Shown here: one piece after another, positions 18,578 through 28,600 of the stretch
Numbering within the stretch: the stretch's first letter is position 1
How the letters are laid out: the number at the start of each line of letters is the position of its first letter
From: Xanthocytophaga flava
GTDB lineage: Bacteria > Bacteroidota > Bacteroidia > Cytophagales > 172606-1
Assembly: GCA_030068525.1 (NCBI GenBank)
Contig: JASJOS010000009.1
Location: forward strand, 62,001 to 126,000
Direction of reading: 5' to 3'
Length of the DNA: 64,000 nucleotides
Position numbers and translations under genes: made by a program
The notes under the pieces: generated by a model
What the model saw: the letters and a program-made list of their open reading frames with translations, nothing else
The model's database searches: none
What the model was told of the DNA's origin: nothing

Positions 18578-19777
18578 ATGAAAAATACAGCTTCACTTAC
18601 CTACGCAAGCACTACCACATATAGTATTCTGTTTGCAATTAGTGTTTCCCATTTGCTCAATGATGTGATTCAATCAGTCATTTCTGCCATGTATCCAATG
18701 TTGAAGGAAAATTATGCACTCAGCTTTGCGCAGATTGGTATTATCACTCTGGCTTATCAACTGACTGCCTCGATTCTACAGCCTTTCGTTGGTTCTTACA
18801 CAGACAAAAATCCATTTCCCAAAGCTTTGATATTTGGAATGTGTTTCTCTATGACAGGACTTCTTACTCTGGCTTTCGGACGAAACTTTTATACTATTTT
18901 AGGAGCAGTTAGCCTGGTTGGAGTTGGTTCGTCTATTTTCCATCCGGAGGCCTCCAGAGTTGCCCATTTAGCTTCTGGCGGAAAGAAAGGACTTGCCCAG
19001 TCTATTTTTCAGGTTGGTGGAAATTTAGGTAGTGCCATTGGTCCATTACTAGCCGCGCTGATTGTTGTTCCCTTAGGGCAATCCTATATTAGTGTATTTG
19101 CCATCATGGCTGTTTTCGCTATCATCATTCTTAGCTATGTAAGCAAATGGTATGAAGTGAATATGATCCCTAAGAAATCGCCCAATATGAAACAGGTTGG
19201 TGTATCTTCTACTCCTAAATTTACCAAAAATACTATTGCCTATTCCATTGTCATTTTGTTGGGGTTAATGTTCTCGAAGTTTTTCTATATGGCTTCTATG
19301 AGCAACTATTACACATTCTTCCTGATTGAGAAGTTTCACCTTACTGTCCAGCAATCACAAATCTACTTGTTTGCCTTTTTGGGGGCTGTTGCTGTTGGGA
19401 CAATTGCAGGAGGTCCGATTGGCGATCGATATGGGCGAAAAATAGTAATCTGGGCTTCTATTTTGGGTGCAGCACCCTTTGCTATGCTTTTACCCTACGT
19501 CAGTTTAGAAATGACCGTTGTATTATCGGTTATTATTGGGTTGCTGATTGCGTCAGCATTTTCAGCTATTCTGGTCTATGCTACAGAATTGATCCCTGGT
19601 AAAGTTGGATCTATTGCAGGACTTTTCTTTGGTCTCTCTTTTGGTATGGGTGGTATAGGTTCTGCTCTATTAGGGTGGCTCGCGGATATGAAAGGAATTA
19701 TGTATGTCTTTTCTATTACACCGTATTTGCTTCTGATAGGATTGGTTACCTACTTTCTACCAAAAATTGAACGTTAA
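18578..19777 (+). CDS. MFS transporter, fosmidomycin-resistance (Fsr) type
   Basis: This 399-residue inner-membrane protein has about 12 hydrophobic spans in two halves. The N-terminal 'SHLLNDVIQSVISAMYPML', the FHPEASR motif and 'GGNLGSAIGPLLAAL' are typical of the Fsr exporter subfamily; the loop 'GGPIGDRYGRK' is the MFS signature between spans 8 and 9. Fsr proteins are proton-driven exporters of fosmidomycin and some other compounds, but many homologues have unknown substrates. It forms an operon with the FadR-type regulator, so its substrate may be the regulator's ligand. Confidence 0.9.
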   Translation: MKNTASLTYASTTTYSILFAISVSHLLNDVIQSVISAMYPMLKENYALSFAQIGIITLAYQLTASILQPFVGSYTDKNPFPKALIFGMCFSMTGLLTLAFGRNFYTILGAVSLVGVGSSIFHPEASRVAHLASGGKKGLAQSIFQVGGNLGSAIGPLLAALIVVPLGQSYISVFAIMAVFAIIILSYVSKWYEVNMIPKKSPNMKQVGVSSTPKFTKNTIAYSIVILLGLMFSKFFYMASMSNYYTFFLIEKFHLTVQQSQIYLFAFLGAVAVGTIAGGPIGDRYGRKIVIWASILGAAPFAMLLPYVSLEMTVVLSVIIGLLIASAFSAILVYATELIPGKVGSIAGLFFGLSFGMGGIGSALLGWLADMKGIMYVFSITPYLLLIGLVTYFLPKIER

Positions 19778-19868
19778 GCAAATGATAAGTAGACTAACTC
19801 TTAGGCCGTTATTTCGTGTATGTAGGATAACCCACAAGACTTACCATTTTGTTGGTTTATACTATTAA

Positions 19869-19915
19869 ATCCGGCTATTGAACTCGTAATTCAATTATGA
19901 GTTCAATAGCCGGAT
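19869..19915. terminator. Very long bidirectional hairpin
   Basis: A 21-bp stem (19869-19889 with 19895-19915, one G-T pair) closes on a 5-nt loop. It lies between the convergent MFS and membrane-protein genes. There is no T-run directly after it, but the position suggests termination or mRNA 3'-end protection for both genes. Confidence 0.7.
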
Positions 19916-19968
19916 GGCAAATCATCCATCTTTCTTTATGGAAGAAAATAGGTATTTAAATCAGAACG

Positions 19969-20622
19969 TTATTGCCTAACAGTTGAGTAGTCTTTAATCT
20001 GGTCTAAAAGCTCCATAGATTTACGTATAGGATTCCACTCAATTCCATTAAAAATCAATTTGAACCATTTTTTGTCTCTATTTTCGTATGAAATATTCCG
20101 ATATAACCAGATGGAAAGAAGAGTAAATCCAGCTGTGAATCCTATTTGTAGCGTATAAAAGAGAATGCCGCCACTTTCTATGAGAGATTGGGTTAGGTAA
20201 AAGGTAGTCCAGACTGGAAGCTGAAGAAAAAGAATACGGATAACCCAGAGAGTAGACGCTTGCAAGTGGGCTATCCTTTCCTGTGTAGTTAGAACAGGTT
20301 CATCGATATCTACAAGTTCAATAAGAACCCACTGATACAGATAGACGCCTATCGACAGTTTGGTAAGCAACACCTGAATGCCTGCCGAAATCAGAAAAAA
20401 GGGACTGGCTACAGGAAATAGTAATACAATAAGTGTATCTACAAATACTACCCATAAAATGCCTGCCAGAATAGCGAAAATTTTTAAAGGTCTCATAGAA
20501 GTTAGAAACGAGCGAACTTTTATTTTGGTAATATCCTCAGCATTTTTTCGGTTTAGCAACAGGTTTTCGTTTAGTTTCTGATCATACGACTTCCAGATAG
20601 TAAGAATATCAGTGTTTTTCAT
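19969..20622 (-). CDS. Membrane protein paired with ECF sigma factor (putative anti-sigma role)
   Basis: This 217-residue protein has a hydrophilic N-terminus (about 1-45, starting 'MKNTDILTIWKSYDQKLNENL') followed by four hydrophobic spans at about 48-70, 75-95, 125-145 and 155-175. It begins 4 bp after the stop of an ECF sigma gene, so the two are translationally close. A similar sigma/membrane-protein pair exists at 58010-59084, with the same 'Met...W' helix at the N-terminus. I do not recognise a named family. By arrangement it probably restrains the sigma factor, with the N-terminal helix as the contact; this is inference. Confidence 0.8.
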   Translation of the reverse strand: MKNTDILTIWKSYDQKLNENLLLNRKNAEDITKIKVRSFLTSMRPLKIFAILAGILWVVFVDTLIVLLFPVASPFFLISAGIQVLLTKLSIGVYLYQWVLIELVDIDEPVLTTQERIAHLQASTLWVIRILFLQLPVWTTFYLTQSLIESGGILFYTLQIGFTAGFTLLSIWLYRNISYENRDKKWFKLIFNGIEWNPIRKSMELLDQIKDYSTVRQ

Positions 20623-20626
20623 ATGT

Positions 20627-21133
20627 TTAAGTATTTATAGTTGAAAATTTTTGTTTAAGCTGTTGTTTTATTCTGTATATTTTAGTTGATACATTGGTAG
20701 ACGTAATACCAAGAATCTGAGCTATTTCTTCCTGTGAAGTATCTTCCAGATAAAGAAGCATCACAGCCCGGTCTATCTCTTTGAGTTCTTTTATAAATAA
20801 TTGAAGTCTTTCTATAGCTACATGGGTATCGTCCACTTCGGTTTGCTCATAAAGATGAATAACCTCTGGTAATGAATGATTGATTTGATGTCTGCGATGT
20901 TCCTTTCGATAAAAAGAAATAGAGACATTGAGTGCAATGGTATACATCCAGGTAGAAATTTTGTAGGTTGGATCATATTTTTCAAAAGCAAGCCACAACC
21001 GGATAATAATCTCCTGAATAAGATCTTTTCGATTCTCTTTATCTTTACAATAGGAGTTGGCTATTTTATAGATAATACCTTTGTGAGTGTCTATCATATC
21101 CAGAAATGCCTGCGCATTGGGTTTTATTGTCAT
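20627..21133 (-). CDS. ECF RNA polymerase sigma factor
   Basis: This 168-residue protein has sigma region 2 at about 20-85 ('ENRKDLIQEIIIRLW' and 'YKISTWMYTIALNVSISFYRKEHRR') and region 4 at about 110-160 ('TSQEEIAQILGITSTNVSTKIYRIKQQL'). It is followed closely by a membrane protein that may be its anti-sigma factor. No FecR or TonB receptor is next to it, so it differs from the FecI-type sigma at 4229. It probably controls a stress or envelope regulon and its own operon. Confidence 0.93.
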   Translation of the reverse strand: MTIKPNAQAFLDMIDTHKGIIYKIANSYCKDKENRKDLIQEIIIRLWLAFEKYDPTYKISTWMYTIALNVSISFYRKEHRRHQINHSLPEVIHLYEQTEVDDTHVAIERLQLFIKELKEIDRAVMLLYLEDTSQEEIAQILGITSTNVSTKIYRIKQQLKQKFSTINT

Positions 21134-21429
21134 CCTGTTTCATATGTAAAATAGTGAGTACAAGCTTGTTTGTTATTGTATAGAATTATTCGCATAAGGT
21201 TAAGAAATATCACATCTTACAAAGGTTTTTTTGTAGAGGATAGCTAGTATGTAGATTATCAGCCGACTAGAATAGCTGATTTTTAAGTGTGTAGTGTGAT
21301 ACATTTTGTAATTGTTTCAAAACCTATCTGCTTGTATAAAGTTATCTGGGTACATCTTTTTATCAAACAGGTAAGGGGGTATGTATCACTAGAGCCTTTG
21401 ACAAATAACTTTACAAAGTTTCAAATACT

Positions 21430-22116
21430 ATGCAGAACGAATGGGCAGAGATTTTTATAAAAGATTTAGATTGGACAATAGTGTTTCAAATAATAGTGCG
21501 AACATTTATTATGTTCTTGCTGGTGATTACTTTTTTGCGTTTGTCTGGCAAGAAAGGAATTCGCCAGTTATCCCTTTTTGAGGTGGCAATTATTATTTCG
21601 CTGGGGTCTGCTGCAGGAGATCCTATGTTTAGTAAAGAGGCAGCCATTCTGCCTTCACTGATTGTGATTATAACTGTATTGGTTTTTTATCGGGTTATTA
21701 TCTGGCTCACAAGCAAAAGTGAGAAGATAGAGAGTATGTTGGAAGGCGATCCTATTTATATTATTGAAGAGGGAGAGTTTATACTGACTGACGACAAAGA
21801 TGCTCAATATGCCAAAGATGAATTTTTTGCGGAGATGCGTCAGCAGAATATTGAACATCTGGGACAGATCAAAACAGCTATTCTGGAAACCAATGGGACT
21901 ATTAGTTTCTTCTATTATCCTGAAGAAGAGGTTAAATATGGATTACCTGTGATGCCCAAACTATATGTGCAGAAGGTACAATCTATACCAAATAACGATC
22001 CCTATGCCTGTTCCTATTGTGGTCGTGTTACAGAGGAAACAAATTCAATAAAAGCTTGTACCAAATGCCATAAGTCCGAATGGGTTGCGGCTATTAATAC
22101 TCTCCGCATTACCTGA
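21430..22116 (+). CDS. DUF421 (YetF-like) membrane protein with zinc-ribbon-like tail
   Basis: This 228-residue protein has three N-terminal membrane spans (about 15-35, 45-62 and 70-92) and a soluble DUF421 domain ('EGDPIYIIEEGEF' to 'VQSIPN'), as in the Bacillus YetF/YdfS proteins of unknown function. The last 40 residues add CSYCG and, 15 residues later, CTKCHKSEW, a pattern that could bind one zinc ion. It is transcribed away from the sigma gene across a 296-bp gap. Family call is firm; role is unknown. Confidence 0.9.
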   Translation: MQNEWAEIFIKDLDWTIVFQIIVRTFIMFLLVITFLRLSGKKGIRQLSLFEVAIIISLGSAAGDPMFSKEAAILPSLIVIITVLVFYRVIIWLTSKSEKIESMLEGDPIYIIEEGEFILTDDKDAQYAKDEFFAEMRQQNIEHLGQIKTAILETNGTISFFYYPEEEVKYGLPVMPKLYVQKVQSIPNNDPYACSYCGRVTEETNSIKACTKCHKSEWVAAINTLRIT

Positions 22117-22198
22117 ATAGTACAGTTACATTATATCAGGAATTGAGCTAATGTAGCATTACCTGATAAGTAAACTGTCTAAGAAGTCATTTGGCAGC

Positions 22199-24841
22199 CT
22201 ATTCTCCTTTTAGTACTTGGGCAGGATTGATTCTGGCTGCAATAAACGTTTGAGAGCTAATCAGTCCCAATGCTAGTAGAATAACCGCTACAACACCACT
22301 TGCCATTTCCATCCATCCAATGGGAGAGTGGTAGGCAAAATGTATAAGGACTACACTGTCAAAAAAGAAATAGGTTACAGGTAAGGCAATCAATGAAGCC
22401 AGTAGCAGCAGAAAAAGAAAGCTTTTTCCCATCTGATACATGAGTCCTGCTTCACTAGCTCCCAATACTTTGCGAATACTGATTTCTTTTAAACGGGTTT
22501 CTGTTGTAAAGACTACCATTCCCAGTAGTCCCAGGGACGCAATACAAACAGATAAGAACGTAATAAAGCCGATTACTCTGATCATAACTGAAAACTGACG
22601 ATAAGCCTTTTTGATCTGATCGTCATAGAATTCTGCCTCCAGGGGATGGACCTTATCAATTTTTTGCCAGGCATTCTTTATATGTGCCATAGTAGCAGAG
22701 AGATCTGTTGACGTGATTTTGACATTCAGATATCCGTTCTGTCCGTCAGCTGAATAACGGAACATTACTGGTGCTAAGGTGTTCATTACTGTACCATAAT
22801 GAAAGTCTTTCACTACCCCCACAATGGCCAGTTTTTTGTTTTCAACAACCAGCCATTCTCCTATGGCTTTTGCCGGATTGTTGGGCGAAATGTTAAAGCG
22901 CCTGAGAAGTTGTTCATTGACAATAATTTCGCTTTCCTGTGCTGTGTTTGCTTTAGGAGTAAAGTTTTTCCCAGCTATAAGATGATGATCGTGAAGTAGC
23001 AGATACTGCTCATCCACCATATTAAGCCATGTCATGGATGAGTCCTGTGTATCTTTGTATTTCACAGATGAGCCATGGGCACTCCCAAGACTGGTTATCA
23101 TCATTGATTTGGATATGGCCTTGACTTCAGGAATTTCTCTTAGTTCTTTTTCCAGCAAAGCCGCTTTGTTCCCTTGCATACGGATATTAAGAATATTTTC
23201 AGTTGTAAATCCGAGATCAAGTGTAATAAAACCCTGATATTGTTTGTAGCCAACCAGAGTAGTTGTAATGAAAATAAGCGAAAGAGTATACTGAATCAGA
23301 ATCAGCGCTTTTCGGAGATTTACATGACGGAACAATGTCCAGCCGGAAGCACCTTTGAGAACTTGTACAGGATTAATGGCAGAAAAAAACAGTGCTGGAA
23401 ATAAGCCTGCAGCAATACCCATTCCAACCGAAAAAAGAAGAAAATATACCAATAACTTAGGTGAAAACTCTAACGATACCAGATTGGAAATAAAAGGGTC
23501 CAGATCCAGAAACTGCTTCTGCAAAAAATAAAATAATATGAAAGCAAAAGCGAAAGCCAATAGTGAGATCATTGTGGATTCAATAAGAAACTGGCCTACT
23601 ACATGGCTTTTCATAGCACCAATCAGTTTTCGAACACCCACTTCACGGGAACGACGCAATGAACGGGCAATGGACAAATTGGTGTAATTGAAACAGGCAG
23701 ACAGAATAACGACCAGTGCAAATCCACTCAATACCCAAACCACAACAGGAGAAATATGAGGCCCAATGGAGTTTTGTAGCATAGGGCCAAGAGCAATCTG
23801 TTTAAGCGGTTGAAGTGATACCGAGATTTTTTGATTGATCAGTTGTTTATTCTCTGTTACATTCAGGTGATCCAAAGTAGTCTGTACATATGTCGGAGTT
23901 ATGTCAGGATTCAATACCATATAAACGTAATTCTGCCAGATATTACCCCAACTGTAAAACGCTGCATCTTTACTGGGATGGTTCCGTTCTATACTGGCAA
24001 AAGAGACCAGTGCATCAAACTGTAGATGAGAAAGTTTGGGAATGGGGCTGGTAATGCCTGTTACTTTATAGTAGGTGGTATCAAAACGGACCAGTTTTCC
24101 CATAGGATCTGCTTCCCCGAAGAGTTTCTCTGCCATTTTGGGTGTTAGGACCAGTGAATAAGGATCTTTCAGAGCTGTAGCTGGATTTCCTTTGAGTAGA
24201 GGAAAGGTAAAAACATTGAAAAAAGAAGAGTCAGCCCACATAGCTCCCATAGGAAGTGTAACCGAACCTACAATGGCATCTCCCCAAAATCCGCTTCGCA
24301 AAATGGTCAGATGCTTGATGGCAGAAGTGGTTTTTCCTATTTGTTGGCCTACTTTAACGGAAGTAGAAGCCAGATCAACAGTAGGCTGGTCGGCAGAGGT
24401 ATAATGGGTAATGATGCGATAGATGTTCTCTTTATCTGCATGAAATTCATCGTAAGAACGCAAATCGTGGATAAAGGCAATAACCAGTAACCCAACCGAC
24501 ATACTGACGGCTAGTCCGATGATGTTGATGACAGAAAACAGCTTATTACGCACCAGATTGCGACGGGTGGTTTTCAGATAACTATTCAGCATAAGATAGT
24601 GAATAAAGAGATTGAAAAAATCAGGTTTTCGAATGGTATAAGGACGGCAAAATTTTACTACATCCAGACAATAGATGATTTTGGCCCACCTGGTTCCATG
24701 TGTCTTAAGATTTCGCTCAAAGTATTCATTCAAATCACCCTCCAGATCTTCTACAAGATCTGTCCGGCAATACCAGTGAAGCAGGTTCTGTGCCCAGCGG
24801 GGTGGGATAGCACCAGAGGTTGCTTTGTTTAGTTTGTTCAT
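22199..24841 (-). CDS. FtsX/MacB-type ABC transporter permease with N-terminal prefix domain
   Basis: This 880-residue inner-membrane protein has an N-terminal cytoplasmic segment of about 75 residues (the 'permease prefix' found in Bacteroidota), then two tandem units of MacB-like periplasmic core plus FtsX membrane domain. Spans lie near 108-130, 370-395, 420-445, 465-490, 515-535, 760-785, 810-835 and 845-870. The 'RRSREVGVRKLIGA' and 'TRLKEISIRKVLGAS' coupling segments are typical. No ATPase gene is adjacent. It overlaps the PadR gene upstream by 4 bp, so expression is coupled. Such permeases usually export antimicrobials or lipoproteins; substrate unknown. Confidence 0.93.
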   Translation of the reverse strand: MNKLNKATSGAIPPRWAQNLLHWYCRTDLVEDLEGDLNEYFERNLKTHGTRWAKIIYCLDVVKFCRPYTIRKPDFFNLFIHYLMLNSYLKTTRRNLVRNKLFSVINIIGLAVSMSVGLLVIAFIHDLRSYDEFHADKENIYRIITHYTSADQPTVDLASTSVKVGQQIGKTTSAIKHLTILRSGFWGDAIVGSVTLPMGAMWADSSFFNVFTFPLLKGNPATALKDPYSLVLTPKMAEKLFGEADPMGKLVRFDTTYYKVTGITSPIPKLSHLQFDALVSFASIERNHPSKDAAFYSWGNIWQNYVYMVLNPDITPTYVQTTLDHLNVTENKQLINQKISVSLQPLKQIALGPMLQNSIGPHISPVVVWVLSGFALVVILSACFNYTNLSIARSLRRSREVGVRKLIGAMKSHVVGQFLIESTMISLLAFAFAFILFYFLQKQFLDLDPFISNLVSLEFSPKLLVYFLLFSVGMGIAAGLFPALFFSAINPVQVLKGASGWTLFRHVNLRKALILIQYTLSLIFITTTLVGYKQYQGFITLDLGFTTENILNIRMQGNKAALLEKELREIPEVKAISKSMMITSLGSAHGSSVKYKDTQDSSMTWLNMVDEQYLLLHDHHLIAGKNFTPKANTAQESEIIVNEQLLRRFNISPNNPAKAIGEWLVVENKKLAIVGVVKDFHYGTVMNTLAPVMFRYSADGQNGYLNVKITSTDLSATMAHIKNAWQKIDKVHPLEAEFYDDQIKKAYRQFSVMIRVIGFITFLSVCIASLGLLGMVVFTTETRLKEISIRKVLGASEAGLMYQMGKSFLFLLLLASLIALPVTYFFFDSVVLIHFAYHSPIGWMEMASGVVAVILLALGLISSQTFIAARINPAQVLKGE

Positions 24842-25173
24842 ATAGAACCTTCCAGATTAAAACCTTTTATAAGTTGCCAAAGCGTTTCACGTACTTGTCT
24901 GGTTTTGGTCAGAGCCAGTTTGCCTGCTTGTGTTACTTCATAATAACGTTTCCGCTTCCCTCCACGGGTAGCAGTTGCCTCACCCAGATGGCTTTTGAGC
25001 AGTCCTTTTTCTTCGAGTCGGTTTAATACCGCATGGACGACCCCCAGTTTCGCACTACGTTCAGTATATTTTTCTAACTCATCGCAAATAGCTACACTAT
25101 AGGCTTCAGTGCCTAAGGCTGCTACTGTGAGTAAGACCAGTTCTTCATATTCTCCCAGATTGGTTCCTTTCAT
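24838..25173 (-). CDS. PadR-family transcriptional regulator
   Basis: This 111-residue winged-HTH protein ('GTEAYSVAICDELEKYTERSAKLGVVHAVLNRLEEKGLLKS' with the wing 'RGGKRKRYYEVTQAGKLAL') belongs to the short PadR subfamily. Its stop overlaps the start of the permease gene in an ATGA, so it is the first gene of a two-gene operon it probably represses. PadR proteins release DNA on binding toxic compounds or phenolics. A candidate operator lies 50-100 bp upstream. Confidence 0.92.
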   Translation of the reverse strand: MKGTNLGEYEELVLLTVAALGTEAYSVAICDELEKYTERSAKLGVVHAVLNRLEEKGLLKSHLGEATATRGGKRKRYYEVTQAGKLALTKTRQVRETLWQLIKGFNLEGSI

Positions 25174-25629
25174 AGTTTGGTATAGCAGATTGGAGTAAAA
25201 GCCGATAAATAGTTAATTCATTAAATGTATGTAAAATAAAAGTTATTTCTTCTATTTTGTATGTAAAATATTTTTTCGACCTATTTATAGATATATTCCA
25301 GTTGAAAGAAAGACTTCAATAGTTGGTTTCGGTGTCTCAAAAATTCGATTTCATTTGAGATATGCTTGTGTTCCTCTTTTATATAGGAAATTGGAATCTT
25401 AATTAGCGTGATTTGTGCTGGATAAAATGTATAAGTTAACTTGTCTGTATACAAATTAGATAATGAGAAGAGCTTCTTTCCTGCTATTTTACTAAATTAA
25501 CCCGGAATTCTGCAAGTGAACATGGTGCCTAAGGAATGACTTCCGGGAAAATATTCTCATGTCACACACTGAACAGAAAAGCTAAAATACACCCTATTCT
25601 ACTCTACCACTGTTATTAACTCTAAACAA
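25174..25629. other. Intergenic region between divergent padR-like and FG-GAP genes
   Basis: This 456-bp AT-rich stretch must hold both divergent promoters. Apart from the 13-bp direct repeats near padR, I see no gene, RNA or strong hairpin in it. Confidence 0.6.
25226..25270 (-). promoter_or_regulatory. Candidate PadR operator (direct repeats)
   Basis: The 13-bp sequence TGTATGTAAAATA occurs at 25226-25238 and again at 25258-25270, 32 bp (about three helical turns) apart. The second copy is part of an inverted repeat, TATTTT-N6-AAAATA (25253-25270). It lies 52-97 bp upstream of the PadR start codon. The role as an operator is inferred from position and symmetry. Confidence 0.4.
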
Positions 25630-28600
25630 ATGCATTTCCAACAACGACTTATATCTGTTGTGATTAGTTCGTTGTCATTGTTGCTGATACAATGCCAACC
25701 CCAGACAGAATTGTTCACCAGGCTCTCAGAAAATAAAACGGGTTTGGATTTTAGCAATCAGATTATCGAAAGTGAACACAACAATATCATGACCTATGAG
25801 TATTCCTACAATGGAGGAGGCGTGGCAACAGGTGATATTAATAATGATGGACTAGCAGATGTGTATCTGTCAGGAAACACTGTACCTAACAAGCTTTTTC
25901 TAAATAAAGGCAATTGGAAATTCGAAGATATTACGACCACCTCTCATCTTATAGAGAAGCAGGGATGGAAAACCGGAGTGACAATGGCAGATGTAAACGG
26001 AGACGGCTGGCTGGATGTATATATTTGTTATTCAGGCAATACAGAAAGAGAAGGTAAAGGAAAACCAGTGATCCGGGACCACCCGATGCGTGCCAATCAG
26101 CTCTTTATTAACCAGGGTTGTGAAAAGGGAGGAATTCCTGTTTTCAAAGAGCATGCTAAAGAATTTGGATTAGATGCTGTCGGAACTTTCTCCACACAAT
26201 CTTATTTTTTTGATATGGACCGGGATGGTGATCTGGATATGTTTCTGCTAAACCACGCCAATACATTTTACTCCTCGCTTTTTAATGTAAAAAAGCTTCG
26301 TGGCTTACGTCATCCCTATTTTGGTAACCGGCTCTACCGAAATGATAATAATATTTTTACCAATGTGAGTGATAGTGCACTGATTCATGGCAGCGGTTTG
26401 AATTTCGGATTAAGTGTCTCCATAAGTGATCTGAATCAGGATAACTGGCCTGACATTTATGTGACCAATGATTACGATGAACAGGATTTCTGTTATATCA
26501 ACAATGGAAACGGAACTTTCCGTGAAGTATCTCATACGATATTTGCCCATCTGTCCAAAAACGGTATGGGATCAGACATAGCTGATATCAACAATGATGC
26601 ATTGCCAGAGATATTTGTAGCCGATATGTTACCGGAAGACAATCATCGACAGAAGCTTTTGAAGGGACCTGATGAATACGACAAATATTCACTGGCTGTT
26701 GACAGCGGATATCATCATCAGTATATGCGCAATACCCTGCAACTCAACCGGGGATTTGCTCCTGACACACTGCCTCGATTCAGTGAGGTGGGACAACTGG
26801 TCGGTGTCTCGAATACAGACTGGAGCTGGGCACCCTTATTTGCAGATTTTGATAACGACGGATTCAAAGATCTTTTTATTACCAATGGCTACCTGAGAGA
26901 TTACACCAATCAGGATTTTATCCGCTATACAGTTGCCGATGCTGTAGCTCAAGCCAGGGCATCTGGCAGGGATATTCCGGTTCTGAAGCTGATTCAGGAA
27001 ATGCCTTCAACCAAACTGACGAATTATTGCTTTCGCAATGCAGATGGACTACATTTTGAGAACGTAACCAGGCAATGGGGGTTTACGCATTCCTCTGTCT
27101 CCAATGCTGCTTCCTACTGCGACCTGGATAATGATGGGGATCTGGATCTGATTGTCAACACACTGAATGATAAGGTAAGTGTATTTCAAAATCAGCAGGA
27201 AAAATTTGCCAAAAACAATTTTATAAAAATCAGACTCATAGGTAAAAAGCCCAATACTTTTGGTATAGGGGCAAAGGTGTGGATTACATTACAGGATAAA
27301 ACCATTTATCAGGAAGCCTATTTTAGCCGGGGGTATCAGTCGTCTGTAGAACCATTGCTCACTGTAGGTATTGGCCAGTCTGCAGTGAAAGAGATTCGTG
27401 TACAGTGGCCAGATGAAAAAGTCACTATCGTATCTGCTCCATCCATCAATCAACTTATTGAAATAGAACAAAACAAGTCACAAACCGATCCTAAGGTAGC
27501 TGACTTATTGACTCATCGTATAAAAGAACCATTACTCAGTCCGGTAAAAGATGGGATTGACTTCAAACATAGTGAAAATGGCTTTGTGGATTTTAAAATG
27601 CAGCAACTTCTTTCTTACCAGCTTTCCCGTCTGGGAGGCAAGCTGGCAGTAGGTGATGTAAACAAGGATGGGAATGAAGATGTGTTTCTGGGTGGAGCAG
27701 CTGGCCAGTCCGGACAATTATATCTGGGAACAGACAATGGTACACTAGTAAAGTCTGCTTCTGAACCTTGGCAAACAGATCGGGTAGCAGAAGATATAGG
27801 ATCTGTTTTTTTTGATGCGGATGGAGATACAGACCTGGATCTGTATGTTGTGAGTGGAGGCAATGAGTTTTCTCCTTTAGACCCAGTTTATCAGGATCGG
27901 CTATACCTCAACGATGGCAAGGGAAAATTTGAAAAATCACCGGATGCACTACCTGTTGAGCAAACCAGTGGAAGTTGTGTGGTTGCTATAGACTATGATA
28001 AAGATGGTGACCAGGATTTGTTTGTGGGTGGGCGAATTGCTGCCCAGCAGTATCCAAGGATTCCCAAAAGCTTTTTGTTACGAAATGATTCTCAGCCCGG
28101 CAAGGTTCGTTTCACAGATGTAACCGCGCTGGCTTCCGATCAATTGTCAAATGCTGGTATGGTTACTGGCGCCGTATGGACAGACCTGAATGCCGATAAC
28201 TGGCCTGATCTGGTAGTAGTAGGAGAGTGGATGGGAATACGGATGTATATCAATCAGAAAGGGAAACTCAAAGAGTCTACCAGCAGTTTTGGCCTTCCGG
28301 ATAGCAGAGGATGGTGGAGTGCTATTGCCCAAGCCGATGTAGACCAGGATGGGGATATGGATTTGTTACTGGGTAATGCAGGCGTAAATATGCAACTGCA
28401 TGCCTCTGAAAAGCAACCTTTGCGTTGTTATGATGTAGACATCGATCAGGATGGCCGACTTGATCCACTGGTATCCTACTATATTCAGGATAAGAGTTAT
28501 CCGTTGGCAACACGTGATGAGTTGCTGGGACAGGTAACGCCAATGCGAAAACGGTTTATCAATTATGCTGCCTATGCTGATGCTACGGTAGAAGATATCT

